From contig NZ_JFKA01000005.1 of the NCBI RefSeq assembly GCF_002115755.1, forward strand, positions 248,001-312,000: a stretch of DNA of 64,000 bases, written 5' to 3'. Shown in pieces: positions 47,284 through 57,343 of this stretch. The first letter of the stretch is position 1. Each line of letters starts with the position of its first letter. The position numbers were made by a program, and so were the translations under genes. Below the pieces are notes generated by a model, which worked only from the letters and a program-made list of their open reading frames with translations, was not told where the DNA came from and ran no database searches. Source of the DNA: Thalassospira mesophila (lineage in GTDB: Bacteria; Pseudomonadota; Alphaproteobacteria; Rhodospirillales; Thalassospiraceae).

Positions 47284-50145
47284 ATGACCACCCGGACACG
47301 CACCAAAGGTGCCGGAATCCGTTTTAAATTGGGGGCTTCTTTTGGCGCTATGGCGGCATTAACCGCAATTGCAGCCATTGTTGGCATCATCTCGATCGAA
47401 CGGATTGCATCGTCGCTTAACGAAGTTACCCAAACATCATCCTTGTCATCGGCCCTGCAAGCCGCCGATGAAAGCAGTGCGATTGCCGTTCTGGCATCTG
47501 AAATGGCCACCAATCCGCAGGCCGATATTCAAAGCCTGTCTGCGCGTGCCATCAACCGGATGGAAACGCTGGAAACCGCCACCACCGGAACCGATCTTGC
47601 CAAAGATGCCAAACAGTTACGCCCGCATTTATCATCCCTGATCGCGGCGGCACAAACCCGCCAGCAAAACGAAAATCAGGTCGAGCAAAATATTGCCACC
47701 CTGCGTAATCAGCACGACCAGTTTCGTAAACAGGTCAGTCAACATATTGATGACGCAAATGCCAGTCTGGTCGATAACAGCAACGGCGTTATTGCCACTG
47801 CCAGCAAGAACCTCGACCGGTTGATTTCCAATGAAGTCGGCACGCTGCGCAGCACCCTGACCTTACAGGCCGAAGGTAACCGGGTCGTCGGATTATTGAT
47901 CGAGGCGGCAAATGCCACCACCCCTGCCCTGCTAAGCGACCTGCAAGCCAAATTTGAGGCCGCAAGCCAGCAGTTAAAACAACTGGGCGATGAATCCGGC
48001 TCGCCAGAGTTGCAAAAAATCACCGAAACGCTGATCGGGTTTGGCCAAGGCAACAACAACATTTTCACCATTCGCCAAAACGAAATAACCGCCACCACAC
48101 AATCAAGCGCGGTATTTCGGGGGGCCCGCGAAGGACTGGAAACAAAACTGCACGAAACATTCGGCATTCTTGGTCAGTCCATCAACGACCTTGCCCTGCC
48201 CGATGCTGACAAATTTCATTTAAAAGCAATGGTGGCCGAGGCCTATGCCCTGATGGTGGCGGGAACGGCATCACAAACAGCCGATCAGGCCAAAGAATTT
48301 AAAAAACAGTTCCTGAATTTTTACCGCGACAACCGTAAAATCCCCGAAACAATTGCCCCATCGTTTAAAAAACCCATTGGCGATTTTTTCAAACTGGGCA
48401 GCACACGCGGCGGCCTGTTTGATTTACGCAAACAGGAGCTCGACGCCATTGAACGGGCAAAAACCACCTGGTCGCGCCTTGCCGATGACCGCAAAACCGA
48501 ATTATTCGCCACCCAGGCTGCCTTTCGCGATGCCATTTTACCCGTGGTCGATGCCGCCGATGAAAGCTTGCGGGCCAAAACGACAAGCATTCAGCAACAA
48601 ACCCAATCCGATCTGGGCGGGTTGCTCAATCGCGACCTGGCATCACTAATCACGATGGCCCGGCTAGAAGCCACCGGCAACCTCGCCATCGGATATCAAA
48701 ATCAGGCGGCAGCCACCACCGACATAACGGTGCTATCCGACCTTTCAAATCGCCTGCGCGAGATTGGTAAAACAACCGACCAGCTATCAGGCAACCTGAA
48801 AAATCAGGCTGATTTATTATCGGCAGCCCAAAAACTTGGCACCCCGGCCACCATCATTGACCCGCAGCATAATGCGATTGCCGCACGCGATACCGCAGGC
48901 GACGAACTGGAAAATGTTCGTAAAACAGTTGAAACCATGGGTGTTCAAGGCGTTGCTAGCGCGGCGGGCAAACAGGCAAAGGCCGTTGGCGAACAATCCA
49001 CCGACGTTATTATTCAGGGTCGTTGGGCCTTGATCGCTATTGGCGTTATATCGTTAATTTTCGCAGGCTTGCTGGCATGGCTATATGTCGGGCGCGGCCT
49101 GATTGCCCGGCTGGAACGCATGGGCAATGCCATGAATGAAATCGCCCATGGCAATACAGACATCACCATCGAGGACAAAGGCGCCGACGAAATATCGACC
49201 ATGAACCGCACGCTAGAGGTATTTCGCACCAATGCCGCCGACATTCGCGCTGCCCGCGACCGCGAAGAAAACCAGCGCGCACAGGCAACACAAGAACGGA
49301 AAAACGCCCTCAACGCCATGGCCGATAATTTTGAAACCCGGATCAAGTCGCTTGCCAGCGAGATTGGCGTTGCGGCCCAAACCATGCATCAGTCCGCCGA
49401 AAGCCTTGGCACGCACAGTACGTTAAGTGCTAAACGATCTGATAGTGCGGCACGGGCCACCCGCGAAACCGCATCATCGGTGCAAACGGTTGCCGCCGCG
49501 GCCGAACAGCTTATGGCTTCTATCGGTGAAATTCGCCGGCAAACGACCGAATCTACTGCCATCGCCAAATCAACCTCGGCGCAGGCGGAACAATCCGCCC
49601 AAAGTGTGGATCAGTTAAATCAGCTTGCCATTGAAATTGGCGATGTCATCACCCTGATTTCCGACATTGCCGAACAAACCAACATGCTGGCCTTGAATGC
49701 CACCATCGAAGCCGCCCGTGCGGGCGACGCTGGCAAAGGTTTTGCTGTGGTGGCCAACGAGGTCAAACATCTGGCCAACCAGACCGCCAAGGCCACGGCC
49801 GATATCGAAAACCGGGTCAAGGCCGTTCAAAACGCCACCCAGGCAACCCGCGACGAAATAAAATCGATCAGCGACACCATCGGCGCGCTGGATGCGATTA
49901 CAGCCAGCTTATCGGGGGCCATTGACCAACAGGCATCCGCAACCAGCGAAATTTCGCAAAATGCCCAAGCCGCCAATTCAACAACCCGGCGCGCCGCCGA
50001 CGATGTGGGCGAGGCCAACCGGGTGGTTCTTGAAACCGGTGAAATATCGAAAGATGTTTTAGGCTCGGCCCGTGATCTTAGCGAACGTGCGGCCCACATT
50101 CAGCGCGAAGTCGATGCTTTCCTGCGCGATGTTCGCAACAGCTAA
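47284..50145 (+). CDS. Methyl-accepting chemotaxis protein with a duplicated, very large sensor domain
   Basis: A 953-residue chemoreceptor. Helix TM1 lies near residues 18-40 and TM2 near 579-602, leaving a helical periplasmic domain of about 535 residues, roughly twice the size of a helical bimodular (HBM) domain. The periplasmic part contains two related blocks: [20 protein letters not shown] near residue 182 and [20 protein letters not shown] near 449, each followed by an ALLSDL- or VLSDL-type helix. A HAMP domain follows TM2, then the signalling domain with [19 protein letters not shown] and [15 protein letters not shown] near 800-835. There is no C-terminal NWETF-like tether. The start has GGAGG eight bases away. 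It is next to a sugar importer, so a role in sugar taxis is plausible but unproven. Confidence 0.92.
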   Translation: MTTRTRTKGAGIRFKLGASFGAMAALTAIAAIVGIISIERIASSLNEVTQTSSLSSALQAADESSAIAVLASEMATNPQADIQSLSARAINRMETLETATTGTDLAKDAKQLRPHLSSLIAAAQTRQQNENQVEQNIATLRNQHDQFRKQVSQHIDDANASLVDNSNGVIATASKNLDRLISNEVGTLRSTLTLQAEGNRVVGLLIEAANATTPALLSDLQAKFEAASQQLKQLGDESGSPELQKITETLIGFGQGNNNIFTIRQNEITATTQSSAVFRGAREGLETKLHETFGILGQSINDLALPDADKFHLKAMVAEAYALMVAGTASQTADQAKEFKKQFLNFYRDNRKIPETIAPSFKKPIGDFFKLGSTRGGLFDLRKQELDAIERAKTTWSRLADDRKTELFATQAAFRDAILPVVDAADESLRAKTTSIQQQTQSDLGGLLNRDLASLITMARLEATGNLAIGYQNQAAATTDITVLSDLSNRLREIGKTTDQLSGNLKNQADLLSAAQKLGTPATIIDPQHNAIAARDTAGDELENVRKTVETMGVQGVASAAGKQAKAVGEQSTDVIIQGRWALIAIGVISLIFAGLLAWLYVGRGLIARLERMGNAMNEIAHGNTDITIEDKGADEISTMNRTLEVFRTNAADIRAARDREENQRAQATQERKNALNAMADNFETRIKSLASEIGVAAQTMHQSAESLGTHSTLSAKRSDSAARATRETASSVQTVAAAAEQLMASIGEIRRQTTESTAIAKSTSAQAEQSAQSVDQLNQLAIEIGDVITLISDIAEQTNMLALNATIEAARAGDAGKGFAVVANEVKHLANQTAKATADIENRVKAVQNATQATRDEIKSISDTIGALDAITASLSGAIDQQASATSEISQNAQAANSTTRRAADDVGEANRVVLETGEISKDVLGSARDLSERAAHIQREVDAFLRDVRNS

Positions 50146-50166
50146 AAACGCCATGTCGCACCGTCT

Positions 50167-51681
50167 TTATCTGGCGGTTAGTGCCTGCATTTGCACTTTG
50201 CGGGGTAGCCTTATAATCACCTGCAAACCACGACGGGGCATATTGTTTAACGCAATATGCCCCTCATGCGCATCAATCACTGTTTTCACAATCGATAATC
50301 CCAGCCCGCTGCCGCCCGTGCTGCGCGCACGCGAGCCTTCGACCCGGTAAAACGGCAGAAAGACCTTGTCCTGCTCGTCCTCGGGAATACCCGGTCCTTC
50401 GTCATGAATAACCACAATAACGTCGTCTGCGGTGGCATCCAGGCTGACATAGGCGCGATGACCATATTTTAGCGCATTGTTGATCAAGTTGGTAAAAGCC
50501 CGTTTTAAGGTCCCTGCCCGGCAGGTCAGGCGAATGCTGCGTTTATCACCAAAAGAATGGGCTGCATCGGTTTTACTACCAAAAACCGTGTTAACCTGAT
50601 TAAAAGTTAGCGGCTTTGGCCCTTCAAACATCACCGGACGGCCCAAATCGGCGTAGTCATCGCAAATCGCTTCAAGAACGGATGTGAAATCAACCGTGCG
50701 TTCTTCTTCCTTGTGGATCCAGTCACCCAGAAAATCCAGCGCGTCGCTTAAAAGCTCGTCCATTTCATCAAGATCGCGCAGCACGGTTTCACGCAATTCA
50801 TCATTATCGATAAATTCAGCCCGCAATCGCAACCTTGTGCTGGGTGTCCGCAAATCGTGCGAAATGGCGGCCAGCATCCGTGTGCGATCTTCGAGCATCC
50901 GGGCAATGCGCTGGCGTAGCGCATTATAGGCTTCCGCCATCGAACGGGCTTCGGTCGGGCCGCGTTCTTCAACCGGTGCCCCTTCCACCTCGTCGCCATT
51001 TTTTCGAATGGCACTTGCCAGTGTTTTAAACGGCCCCGCCAGCAAATCTGCCAATGCAGCAAACACCGCCAAAACGGCTATAACGCCCACCACGAACATA
51101 ATAAACACGACCGAGGGCGAGGCATAATCGCTCCATAACCGGGCATGGGATAACATCATGCGACGGCCTGATGGCAAGGTGAGTTCAATTTGCGCTTTTA
51201 GCCCCAAACGGGCAATTTCGCGGGATAACTGGGCAAAAAACAGGCTGGGGCTTTTGGCCTGTTCAATCACATCACGCTGTTCAACACTAAGCCGCCCGTG
51301 GCGAAAATGGACTTTCACCGCCGTTGGCCACCCGGCATCGCCCAAACGCACCGGCATGGCAATATGCTGGGCCGGGCGAGAATATAACAGCAGGCTTTCG
51401 ACTTCCTGTGCCGGTAGCAACTCCACATGCAGGCCATCTTGTGCGCCCACATTACGCGCATTGCCGCGCAATTCGGGGTTTTCCGCAATTAGCACCAGTT
51501 CGCGAATGGTAAAACCCAGCGTATAGGCCCGGCTGATGCGTTCGGACCGGTCAATCACGTAGATTGATGCCATGCTGGCAAGCCCGGCGATAATCAGCCC
51601 GCCAATCATCATGATCAGAAAAATACGCCCGCCCAATGTGCGCGGTTTAAACCTGCGGGATTTTTCCAACACCCCTTGCAC
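50167..51681 (-). CDS. Membrane sensor histidine kinase, EnvZ type
   Basis: A 504-residue inner-membrane kinase. TM1 is near residues 18-43 and TM2 near 190-215, enclosing a periplasmic sensor of about 145 residues. HAMP follows, then the H-box AAISHDLRTPSTRLRLRAEF near residue 266. The catalytic domain has FTNLINNALKYG (N-box), VVIHDEGPGIPEDEQDKV and STGGSGLGLSIVKTVID. The start is GTG at 51681 with GGAGG seven bases upstream, just after the response regulator stop, so the pair is co-transcribed. Its place beside a sugar importer and its type recall Pseudomonas GtrS, which controls glucose transport; the orthology is an inference. Confidence 0.92.
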   Translation of the reverse strand: MQGVLEKSRRFKPRTLGGRIFLIMMIGGLIIAGLASMASIYVIDRSERISRAYTLGFTIRELVLIAENPELRGNARNVGAQDGLHVELLPAQEVESLLLYSRPAQHIAMPVRLGDAGWPTAVKVHFRHGRLSVEQRDVIEQAKSPSLFFAQLSREIARLGLKAQIELTLPSGRRMMLSHARLWSDYASPSVVFIMFVVGVIAVLAVFAALADLLAGPFKTLASAIRKNGDEVEGAPVEERGPTEARSMAEAYNALRQRIARMLEDRTRMLAAISHDLRTPSTRLRLRAEFIDNDELRETVLRDLDEMDELLSDALDFLGDWIHKEEERTVDFTSVLEAICDDYADLGRPVMFEGPKPLTFNQVNTVFGSKTDAAHSFGDKRSIRLTCRAGTLKRAFTNLINNALKYGHRAYVSLDATADDVIVVIHDEGPGIPEDEQDKVFLPFYRVEGSRARSTGGSGLGLSIVKTVIDAHEGHIALNNMPRRGLQVIIRLPRKVQMQALTAR

Positions 51682-51696
51682 CGCCTGCCCTCCGGC

Positions 51697-52422
51697 CTAA
51701 ACCGTGGCGACGTCAGCGCAAAACTGATAGCCGATACCGCGCACGGTTTTAATCAGTTTCGGGTTTTTGGCATCTTTTTCAATTTTGCGCCGCAAGCGGC
51801 TGATTTGAATATCGATGCTGCGATCAAACGGGATCGAACTTTGCCCGCGCACAATATCAACCAGCTGGTCGCGCGATAACGGGCGTTTGTTGTGTTTTAC
51901 CAATGCGCGCAACAGCGAAAATTCACCGGTTGATAAATGAACCACCACGTCGTCGTCATCGCGCAATTCGCGCGAACCCAAATTCAGCACCCAGTTGCCA
52001 AACCGGACTTTCTCGGAACTGTTTTCAACAATTTCACTGGTGCCGGTTTCGGCACGGCGGAAAATGGCGCGGATACGTGCCAGCAATTCACGCGGGTTAA
52101 ACGGCTTGGTCAAATAATCATCGGCACCCAGTTCCAGGCCCAAAATCCGGTCGGTATCCTCGCCAACAGCGGTCAGCATAATAATCGGGATTTTTGATGT
52201 TCTGCGCACATCGCGGCACAGGGCAAAGCCATCTTCACCGGGCAGCATAATATCAAGGATCAACAGGTCAATTTTCCAGTCGCGCAAGGCCTTGCGCATT
52301 TCCGTCCCGTCGGAAACCGTGGTCATGCGGTATCCGTGCTGCATCAGAAACTTTTTCAACAGTTTCTGGATCTCCTGGTCGTCATCGACGACAAGAATAT
52401 GGGGTTCACGACGGGAATTCAG
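51697..52422 (-). CDS. OmpR-family response regulator with probable CTG start codon
   Basis: A 241-residue regulator. The receiver domain begins EPHILVVDDDQEIQKLLKKF, with the acidic pocket near residues 13-15, phosphoacceptor Asp57 in LLILDIMLP and Lys106 in YLTKPFN. The OmpR winged helix follows (LSTGEFSLLRALVKHNKRPL and RSIDIQISRLRRKIE). Upstream of the acidic pocket the only plausible initiation codon before an in-frame TGA is CTG at 52422, preceded by AGGAG at seven to eight bases. ATG, GTG and TTG are absent until the TTG at 52359, which would delete the first strand of the receiver. It precedes the kinase gene by 15 bases. A GltR-like role in sugar transport is inferred from context. 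Confidence 0.85.
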   Translation of the reverse strand: MNSRREPHILVVDDDQEIQKLLKKFLMQHGYRMTTVSDGTEMRKALRDWKIDLLILDIMLPGEDGFALCRDVRRTSKIPIIMLTAVGEDTDRILGLELGADDYLTKPFNPRELLARIRAIFRRAETGTSEIVENSSEKVRFGNWVLNLGSRELRDDDDVVVHLSTGEFSLLRALVKHNKRPLSRDQLVDIVRGQSSIPFDRSIDIQISRLRRKIEKDAKNPKLIKTVRGIGYQFCADVATV

Positions 52423-52481
52423 GCTCTGTCTCCTGCAAAATCAATGGCTTTGGCCGATTGCGGCGGAGTGTAGTCGGTTTT

Positions 52482-52488
52482 TGTAACA
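52482..52488 (+). promoter_or_regulatory. Single TGTAACA heptamer upstream of the response regulator
   Basis: The heptamer sits in GTTTTTGTAACAATTTGAA, which resembles the conserved block at the two sugar-binding promoters. No TGTTACA partner was seen at the 31-base spacing. It lies 60 bases before the CTG start and could be an autoregulatory half-site. Confidence 0.3.
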
Positions 52489-52535
52489 ATTTGAAGCATT
52501 CTGCGTGCCTCACCCTGCCAATTTCACATGACAGG

Positions 52536-52573
52536 CAAAAATGGCGGCCCGAAATAAAATTCAGCCCGCCATT
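52536..52573 (-). terminator. Terminator after the choice-of-anchor I gene
   Basis: The stem AATGGCGG / CCGCCATT encloses an 18-base loop and is followed on the reverse strand by TTTTTGCC. It lies about 43 bases after the stop of the 52616-54217 gene. Confidence 0.65.
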
Positions 52574-52615
52574 ATCACATCAAGTTCGTATAGACCTTAT
52601 TGGCCAGGCAGAGTT

Positions 52616-54217
52616 CTATTTCAGATCATAAACCCTGGTGCTGCCCGAGACCTCGGACGCAATCACCAGCATCGCACGGCCTGTCGGGCTGTTGGCCGCA
52701 TCAATAAACAGCATGCCTTCCGGGGCCAGTTCGCCCGCCGTGTCTTTTTTCGGATCACCATCAAAGTTACGATCCGTATGGTAGGTCACAAATTGCGGGT
52801 TCTGCGGGTTACTGAGGTCATAAACCATAAAACCGCCCTGACGTTCCAAACCAATAAAGGCATAAGGCGTGCCATTAACATAGCCACTGGTAACCCCTTC
52901 CGGTTCCGGGCCTTTATCATCGGAACGGTCGTCAAAGCTGCCATTTTCGCTGCTATCAGCGTTAAAATCCTTTGGTAGATGCACCGAAAGATACTGCTCA
53001 AACTGATCGCCGCTATCAAAGATCATTGCCGCCTGATCATTCAAGATCGAAAATGACCGGCCACCAAAGGTGTAAAGCTGGTCAAAATCACCGTCACCAT
53101 CAACATCACCCTGCGCAGTCGTTACTTTTAACCGGCCCAGATTTTTCTTTTCCTGCAATGTTTTCGCATCGGGAAATGCGGTTGGGTCCAGTTTCAAATC
53201 ACCGATACGGGCTTCTTCGCTATACCCGGCGTAATCGCGTGAATCACCTTCATTGGCGATGATGAAATAGTTTTTGCCATCAATTTCAATGCCATCAATG
53301 GTATCGGGCATATACATGCCAAAAACCGGCCACGGTTTGATGTTTATCGCATCATCCTTGTTGCTAACATCAAGGGCGTTTACCGAATGGTTTTTAAAAC
53401 CAAGGCCGACAACGTCGGTCACGCGGGCCGTGGCAATATCAACAATCGCAATGGCGTTGTTTTCCTGCAATGTCACATAGGCTTTGCTGCCATCGGAACT
53501 AACCGCGATATATTCCGGCTCCACATCCTGCGCGACGCTGGATGTTCCCGGGTTTGCCGTGCGCATACCGGCGGGCAGAGCAACATTGTTCAGCCCGTCA
53601 AAGGTGGCAAATTTAACATTTTCATCGGTAATTTTGCTAATGTCTGACGGCACGGAAATAACGGCAACACTTCCTTCCGGGTCGTTATCAAACGCGTCAT
53701 TCGGCTCGCCTTCATTGGCAACCAGCACATATTTGCCGTCATGGGTAAATTTGATCATATCGGGCAAGGCACCCACGGTGACAGCGCCTTTGAAATTGCC
53801 ATCAATGTCAAAAAACACAGCTTTGCCCGGTGCCTGTTTGTCGGTGTTTTCAACCGCGGCCACAACCAGACCATTATGAACCGACACGCTATTGGCAGCT
53901 TTGCCCCATTTCGCCAATTCTATCGTGGAAATTTTGCGCACATTCATCGGGTCTGACAAATCAAGAATATCAATTCCCTTGTCGCCACCATTGACAACAA
54001 ATGCCCGTTTGCTGGTCACGTCAAACGTAACAATTTCAGCGCCACCTTCATCAAACAGATGGGTCCGGTATTCGCCCAGCGGCGTAATCGCCAGTGAATG
54101 GGCTGCAACATTGGCGCTGCGCAATGAAATATCATTGTTCATTTGCGCGGCATAACCTGTGCTGGCCAATAAAAGACCCGAAATGGCGACACCTGCCAGC
54201 AATACGGAACGACGCAT
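52616..54217 (-). CDS. Secreted choice-of-anchor I family beta-propeller protein
   Basis: A 533-residue exported protein. The signal peptide MRRSVLLAGVAISGLLLASTGYA is cleaved before AQMNND. The mature part has repeated beta-propeller-like blades (AFVVNGGDKGIDILDLSDP, YVLVANEGEPNDAFDNDPEG, KAYVTLQENNAIAIVDIATA, NYFIIANEGDSRDYAGYSEE) and ends GSTRVYDLK. These are the marks of choice-of-anchor I proteins, which are often annotated as alkaline-phosphatase-like. No sorting domain follows the propeller, so it is probably a free periplasmic or secreted protein. Acidic DGDGD stretches suggest calcium binding. A weak Pho-box-like sequence lies upstream. The substrate is unknown. Confidence 0.85.
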   Translation of the reverse strand: MRRSVLLAGVAISGLLLASTGYAAQMNNDISLRSANVAAHSLAITPLGEYRTHLFDEGGAEIVTFDVTSKRAFVVNGGDKGIDILDLSDPMNVRKISTIELAKWGKAANSVSVHNGLVVAAVENTDKQAPGKAVFFDIDGNFKGAVTVGALPDMIKFTHDGKYVLVANEGEPNDAFDNDPEGSVAVISVPSDISKITDENVKFATFDGLNNVALPAGMRTANPGTSSVAQDVEPEYIAVSSDGSKAYVTLQENNAIAIVDIATARVTDVVGLGFKNHSVNALDVSNKDDAINIKPWPVFGMYMPDTIDGIEIDGKNYFIIANEGDSRDYAGYSEEARIGDLKLDPTAFPDAKTLQEKKNLGRLKVTTAQGDVDGDGDFDQLYTFGGRSFSILNDQAAMIFDSGDQFEQYLSVHLPKDFNADSSENGSFDDRSDDKGPEPEGVTSGYVNGTPYAFIGLERQGGFMVYDLSNPQNPQFVTYHTDRNFDGDPKKDTAGELAPEGMLFIDAANSPTGRAMLVIASEVSGSTRVYDLK

Positions 54218-54273
54218 GATTTAACCCTTTTTATAAACGAAATTTGTCAAAGCCCAGACAATGGGTCAAACGG

Positions 54274-54291
54274 GTAACGATTTCATGACGG
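54274..54291 (-). promoter_or_regulatory. Possible Pho-box-like direct repeat
   Basis: On the reverse strand CCGTCAT-GAAA-TCGTTAC resembles the paired heptamers CTGTCAT-N4-CTGTCAC recognised by PhoB: six of seven matches in the first half but only four of seven in the second. It lies about 60 bases before the choice-of-anchor I gene. Weak evidence. Confidence 0.25.
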
Positions 54292-54392
54292 TGATATGAT
54301 GCTTTGATAAATATCTTTGCAACAGATGTGCACCATCGGCCAGGCAAAAGCGTATTAGAAAGAAAGCAATTTCAACAGGAAACGCATTTGTC

Positions 54393-55478
54393 ATGCCGTT
54401 AAAGAAAATAGCCGTTGTTGGCGCTGGCATTGCCGGGTTAAACGCAGCCCGTATTCTTTATCAAGCGGACTTTGAAGTTCAGGTTTTTGAAAAAAGCCGT
54501 GGACTTGGCGGACGTTTGGCAGCACGACGCACCGATTTCGGCGTGTTCAATCACGGGGCACAATTTGCCACAGCGCGGCACCCCGATTTTATAAAATACC
54601 TTGATGATGCAATCCGCCACGGATCGGCCGAATTATGGTCCCCTGCCTGCTACAACCCGAATATGGCACCAATTTCAGGGTCACTAGATCGTAGCAGTGC
54701 TACAAGCAGCGCCACAGGCACCAACACTACCGTCAACACCAACTGGTTTCGCGGTTTCCCGGCGATGAACAAACTGGTCGCGCCCCTGCTCGCCGGTTTT
54801 GCCATTCATCACAATATCCGCATTGCCCGCATTGCCCCGCTTGGCAACAACCGGTTCGAATTATTTAGCCCGCCGGTCCCCCCGCAACAAACGTCTGCGG
54901 TTTCGCACGGGGTGTTTGACGGCGTTGTTGTTGCCATTCCCGCACCGCAAAGTGCCGAAATTTTAATGCCGCTGTCGGCCCGGTTTGATGTGATTGATGA
55001 TGTTAAAATGGCACCGTGCTGGGCCGCAATTATGGCGTTTGAAAACAGGATCAACACCGATTTTGACGTTTTAACCGATACCCATCCTGCAATTTCATGG
55101 ATGAGCCGCAATGCCGCGCCAACGGCCCCGGACCCGACCCCTCAAGCCAAATCCGGCGTCTATGACCGATGGACAATTCACACATCGCCGCAATGGTCGC
55201 AAGACCATGTTGACGAAACTGCCGACAATGTTGGACTGCAAATTGAAAACCATGTGCGGTCAGTTTTTGCCGGCATGAACATTGCCCTGCCGGCCATCGC
55301 AATGCGCGTCGCACACCGCTGGCGCTTTGCCCGCACCATCCAGCCGCTTGGCCAAAGCCATATTTCCGCATTTGACGGGCGGATCGCAGCAGCAGGGGAC
55401 TGGTGCATGGGTGCCAGAATTGAAGCGGCCTATGAAAGCGGGGAGTCCGCTGCCAACGCAATCATGACCGCTTTTTAA
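54393..55478 (+). CDS. Renalase-like NAD(P)/FAD-dependent amine oxidoreductase family protein
   Basis: A 361-residue flavoprotein. The dinucleotide motif KIAVVGAGIAGLNAARILY starts at residue 5 and EKSRGLGGRLAARRTDFGVF follows, with FNHGAQFATAR, the renalase-type FAD region. The C-terminal FAD contact is AAAGDWCMGARIEAAYESGE. Bacterial renalase-like enzymes oxidise anomeric dihydronicotinamide isomers, but a number of uncharacterised relatives exist and the substrate here is open. The middle part has an unusual Ser/Thr/Asn-rich stretch (RSSATSSATGTNTTVNTNW) near residue 100. It is a single gene between a divergent neighbour and a convergent pgi. Confidence 0.82.
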   Translation: MPLKKIAVVGAGIAGLNAARILYQADFEVQVFEKSRGLGGRLAARRTDFGVFNHGAQFATARHPDFIKYLDDAIRHGSAELWSPACYNPNMAPISGSLDRSSATSSATGTNTTVNTNWFRGFPAMNKLVAPLLAGFAIHHNIRIARIAPLGNNRFELFSPPVPPQQTSAVSHGVFDGVVVAIPAPQSAEILMPLSARFDVIDDVKMAPCWAAIMAFENRINTDFDVLTDTHPAISWMSRNAAPTAPDPTPQAKSGVYDRWTIHTSPQWSQDHVDETADNVGLQIENHVRSVFAGMNIALPAIAMRVAHRWRFARTIQPLGQSHISAFDGRIAAAGDWCMGARIEAAYESGESAANAIMTAF

Positions 55479-55507
55479 CGCCGGACAGCTTTACAGTACG
55501 ATCAAAC

Positions 55508-55539
55508 AAAAAGGCAGCACCAAACAGCGCTGCCTTTTT
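55508..55539. terminator. Bidirectional terminator between the flavoprotein gene and pgi
   Basis: The symmetric stem AAAAAGGCAGC with GCTGCCTTTTT lies between two convergent genes and has T runs on both strands. Confidence 0.82.
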
Positions 55540-55565
55540 AACATTCGATCCCATGCCCTGAAAAA

Positions 55566-57212
55566 TCAGGATTGTAACGCGCGTAACTCGGCAATCAGAC
55601 CCGCTGTTGATGCATCACGCCGACTGGCACTTTCAGCACCCTGCACCATCGGCAAAAGCTCCTTTGCCAATTGTTTGCCAAGCTCGACGCCCCATTGATC
55701 ATAGGAATTCACATTCCAGATCACGCCCTGCACAAAAATCTTGTGTTCATACATGGCAATAAGGCGGCCCAGCGTAAACGGGTCAAGGGTGCGATACAGG
55801 ATCATGGTGCTGGGTTTATTCCCGGCAAACACCTTGTGCGGTGCCAAAACGTCAATTTCGTCGGACGCAACACCTTGCAAGTCCAGCTCATGACGCACTT
55901 CGGCCTCGGTTTTACCCACCATCAGGGCTTCGGCCTGGGCAAAACAATTGGCAATCAGTTTGTCGTGGTGGTTTTGCAAATTATGCAGCGGTTTGGCGGC
56001 CGCCAGAAAATCAACCGGGATCAGTTCTGTTCCCTGATGGATCAACTGATAAAAGGCATGCTGGCCGTTAGTGCCCGGTTCGCCCCAAATAACAGGGCCG
56101 GTTGCCATTGCCACCGGTTTGCCATCCCGGGTAACAGATTTGCCGTTACTTTCCATATCTGCCTGTTGCAAATAGGCCGGAAGACGCGACAAATGCTGAT
56201 CATAGGGTAAAATCGCCTGGCTGGAAGCCCCCAGAATATTGCGATACCAAACCCCGATCAGCCCCAGAATAACCGGGATATTTTCGGCCAAGGGGGCTGA
56301 TTTGAAATGTTCATCCATCGCGGCACCGCCACGCAGCATTTCTTCAAACCGGTCATAGCCGACAGCCAAAATGATGGGCAAGCCAATGGCCGACCACAGG
56401 CTGTAACGCCCGCCAACCCAGTCCCAGAAACCAAAGGCATTGTCGGTATCAATGCCAAATTCGGCAACCTTGTCGAGTGCCGTTGAGACGGCGACAAAAT
56501 GCTTGGCAACCGCACTGTCATCACGCAGCGCATTCACCAGCCACGACCGCGCCGAATAGGCATTGGTCAGGGTTTCGTCGGTGGTGAAGGTTTTTGAAGC
56601 AATGATAAACAGGGTCGTTTCCGCATTCAGCCCCTTTAACGTATCGACAATATGGGCACCATCGACATTGGACACAAAATGGCAGGTGATCCCGTCAATA
56701 TGATAGGGTCGCAGGGCTTCATTCACCATCACCGGGCCCAAGTCAGAACCGCCAATGCCAATATTCACCACATCGGTAATTTTTTGGCCGGTATACCCAA
56801 CCCATTGGCCGCTATGAACGCGGGCGGCAAAACTTTTCAGGCGGGCCAAAACATCTGCGATGCCCGGCATAATATCTTCGCCGTCCACCTCGATGGCATC
56901 ACCATCAGGGTTGCGAAGGGCCGTGTGCAAAACCGCACGGTGTTCGGTAATGTTAATCCGCTCGCCCGCAAACATCCGGTCGCGCCAATCGGTCACGCCA
57001 GCTTCTTTTGCCAGCTCCAGAAGACCGTTTAACACACTGTCTGTGATCAGGTTTTTGGAATAATCGACAAACAAGTCGTCCAGCGTCGAATGGTAGCGCG
57101 AGAAACGGGCCGGATCTTCGGCAAAGGCTTCGCGCAAATTCAAATTGGCGGAAACATCTTCGCCAATCTTTTTCAGGTTTTCCCAGCATTCGCTTAAATG
57201 GTCTGTCGACAT
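55566..57212 (-). CDS. pgi: Glucose-6-phosphate isomerase
   Basis: A 548-residue cytoplasmic enzyme interconverting glucose-6-phosphate and fructose-6-phosphate. Landmarks are [20 protein letters not shown] near residue 151, the phosphate-binding [17 protein letters not shown] near 205, [14 protein letters not shown], the active-site Glu in [20 protein letters not shown] near 375, and the C-terminal [14 protein letters not shown] with its Lys. The length is that of the E. coli-type enzyme. The start has GAGG five bases upstream. It lies upstream of the fructokinase stop region in leftward order (frk then pgi, 131-base gap), so fructose can be taken to glucose-6-phosphate, as an Entner-Doudoroff organism would need. 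Confidence 0.97.
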   Translation of the reverse strand: MSTDHLSECWENLKKIGEDVSANLNLREAFAEDPARFSRYHSTLDDLFVDYSKNLITDSVLNGLLELAKEAGVTDWRDRMFAGERINITEHRAVLHTALRNPDGDAIEVDGEDIMPGIADVLARLKSFAARVHSGQWVGYTGQKITDVVNIGIGGSDLGPVMVNEALRPYHIDGITCHFVSNVDGAHIVDTLKGLNAETTLFIIASKTFTTDETLTNAYSARSWLVNALRDDSAVAKHFVAVSTALDKVAEFGIDTDNAFGFWDWVGGRYSLWSAIGLPIILAVGYDRFEEMLRGGAAMDEHFKSAPLAENIPVILGLIGVWYRNILGASSQAILPYDQHLSRLPAYLQQADMESNGKSVTRDGKPVAMATGPVIWGEPGTNGQHAFYQLIHQGTELIPVDFLAAAKPLHNLQNHHDKLIANCFAQAEALMVGKTEAEVRHELDLQGVASDEIDVLAPHKVFAGNKPSTMILYRTLDPFTLGRLIAMYEHKIFVQGVIWNVNSYDQWGVELGKQLAKELLPMVQGAESASRRDASTAGLIAELRALQS

Positions 57213-57288
57213 GCTATCCTCGATTTACAGGTCGTTGGGCCTTGCATGGCCGGTGCAATACTGTGTGGGACAGTCTGTAGGCAATATA

Positions 57289-57312
57289 GGGCGATCCTGT
57301 GAACAATCGCCC
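57289..57312. repeat. Inverted repeat in the frk-pgi gap
   Basis: The 7-bp arms GGGCGAT / ATCGCCC are separated by ten bases between the fructokinase stop and the pgi start. The T-rich tail is on the forward-strand side only (AAATATTTTT), so it is not a convincing terminator for the leftward gene. Confidence 0.4.
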
Positions 57313-57343
57313 GATATTAAATATTTTTCGCAAAATAACGAAA

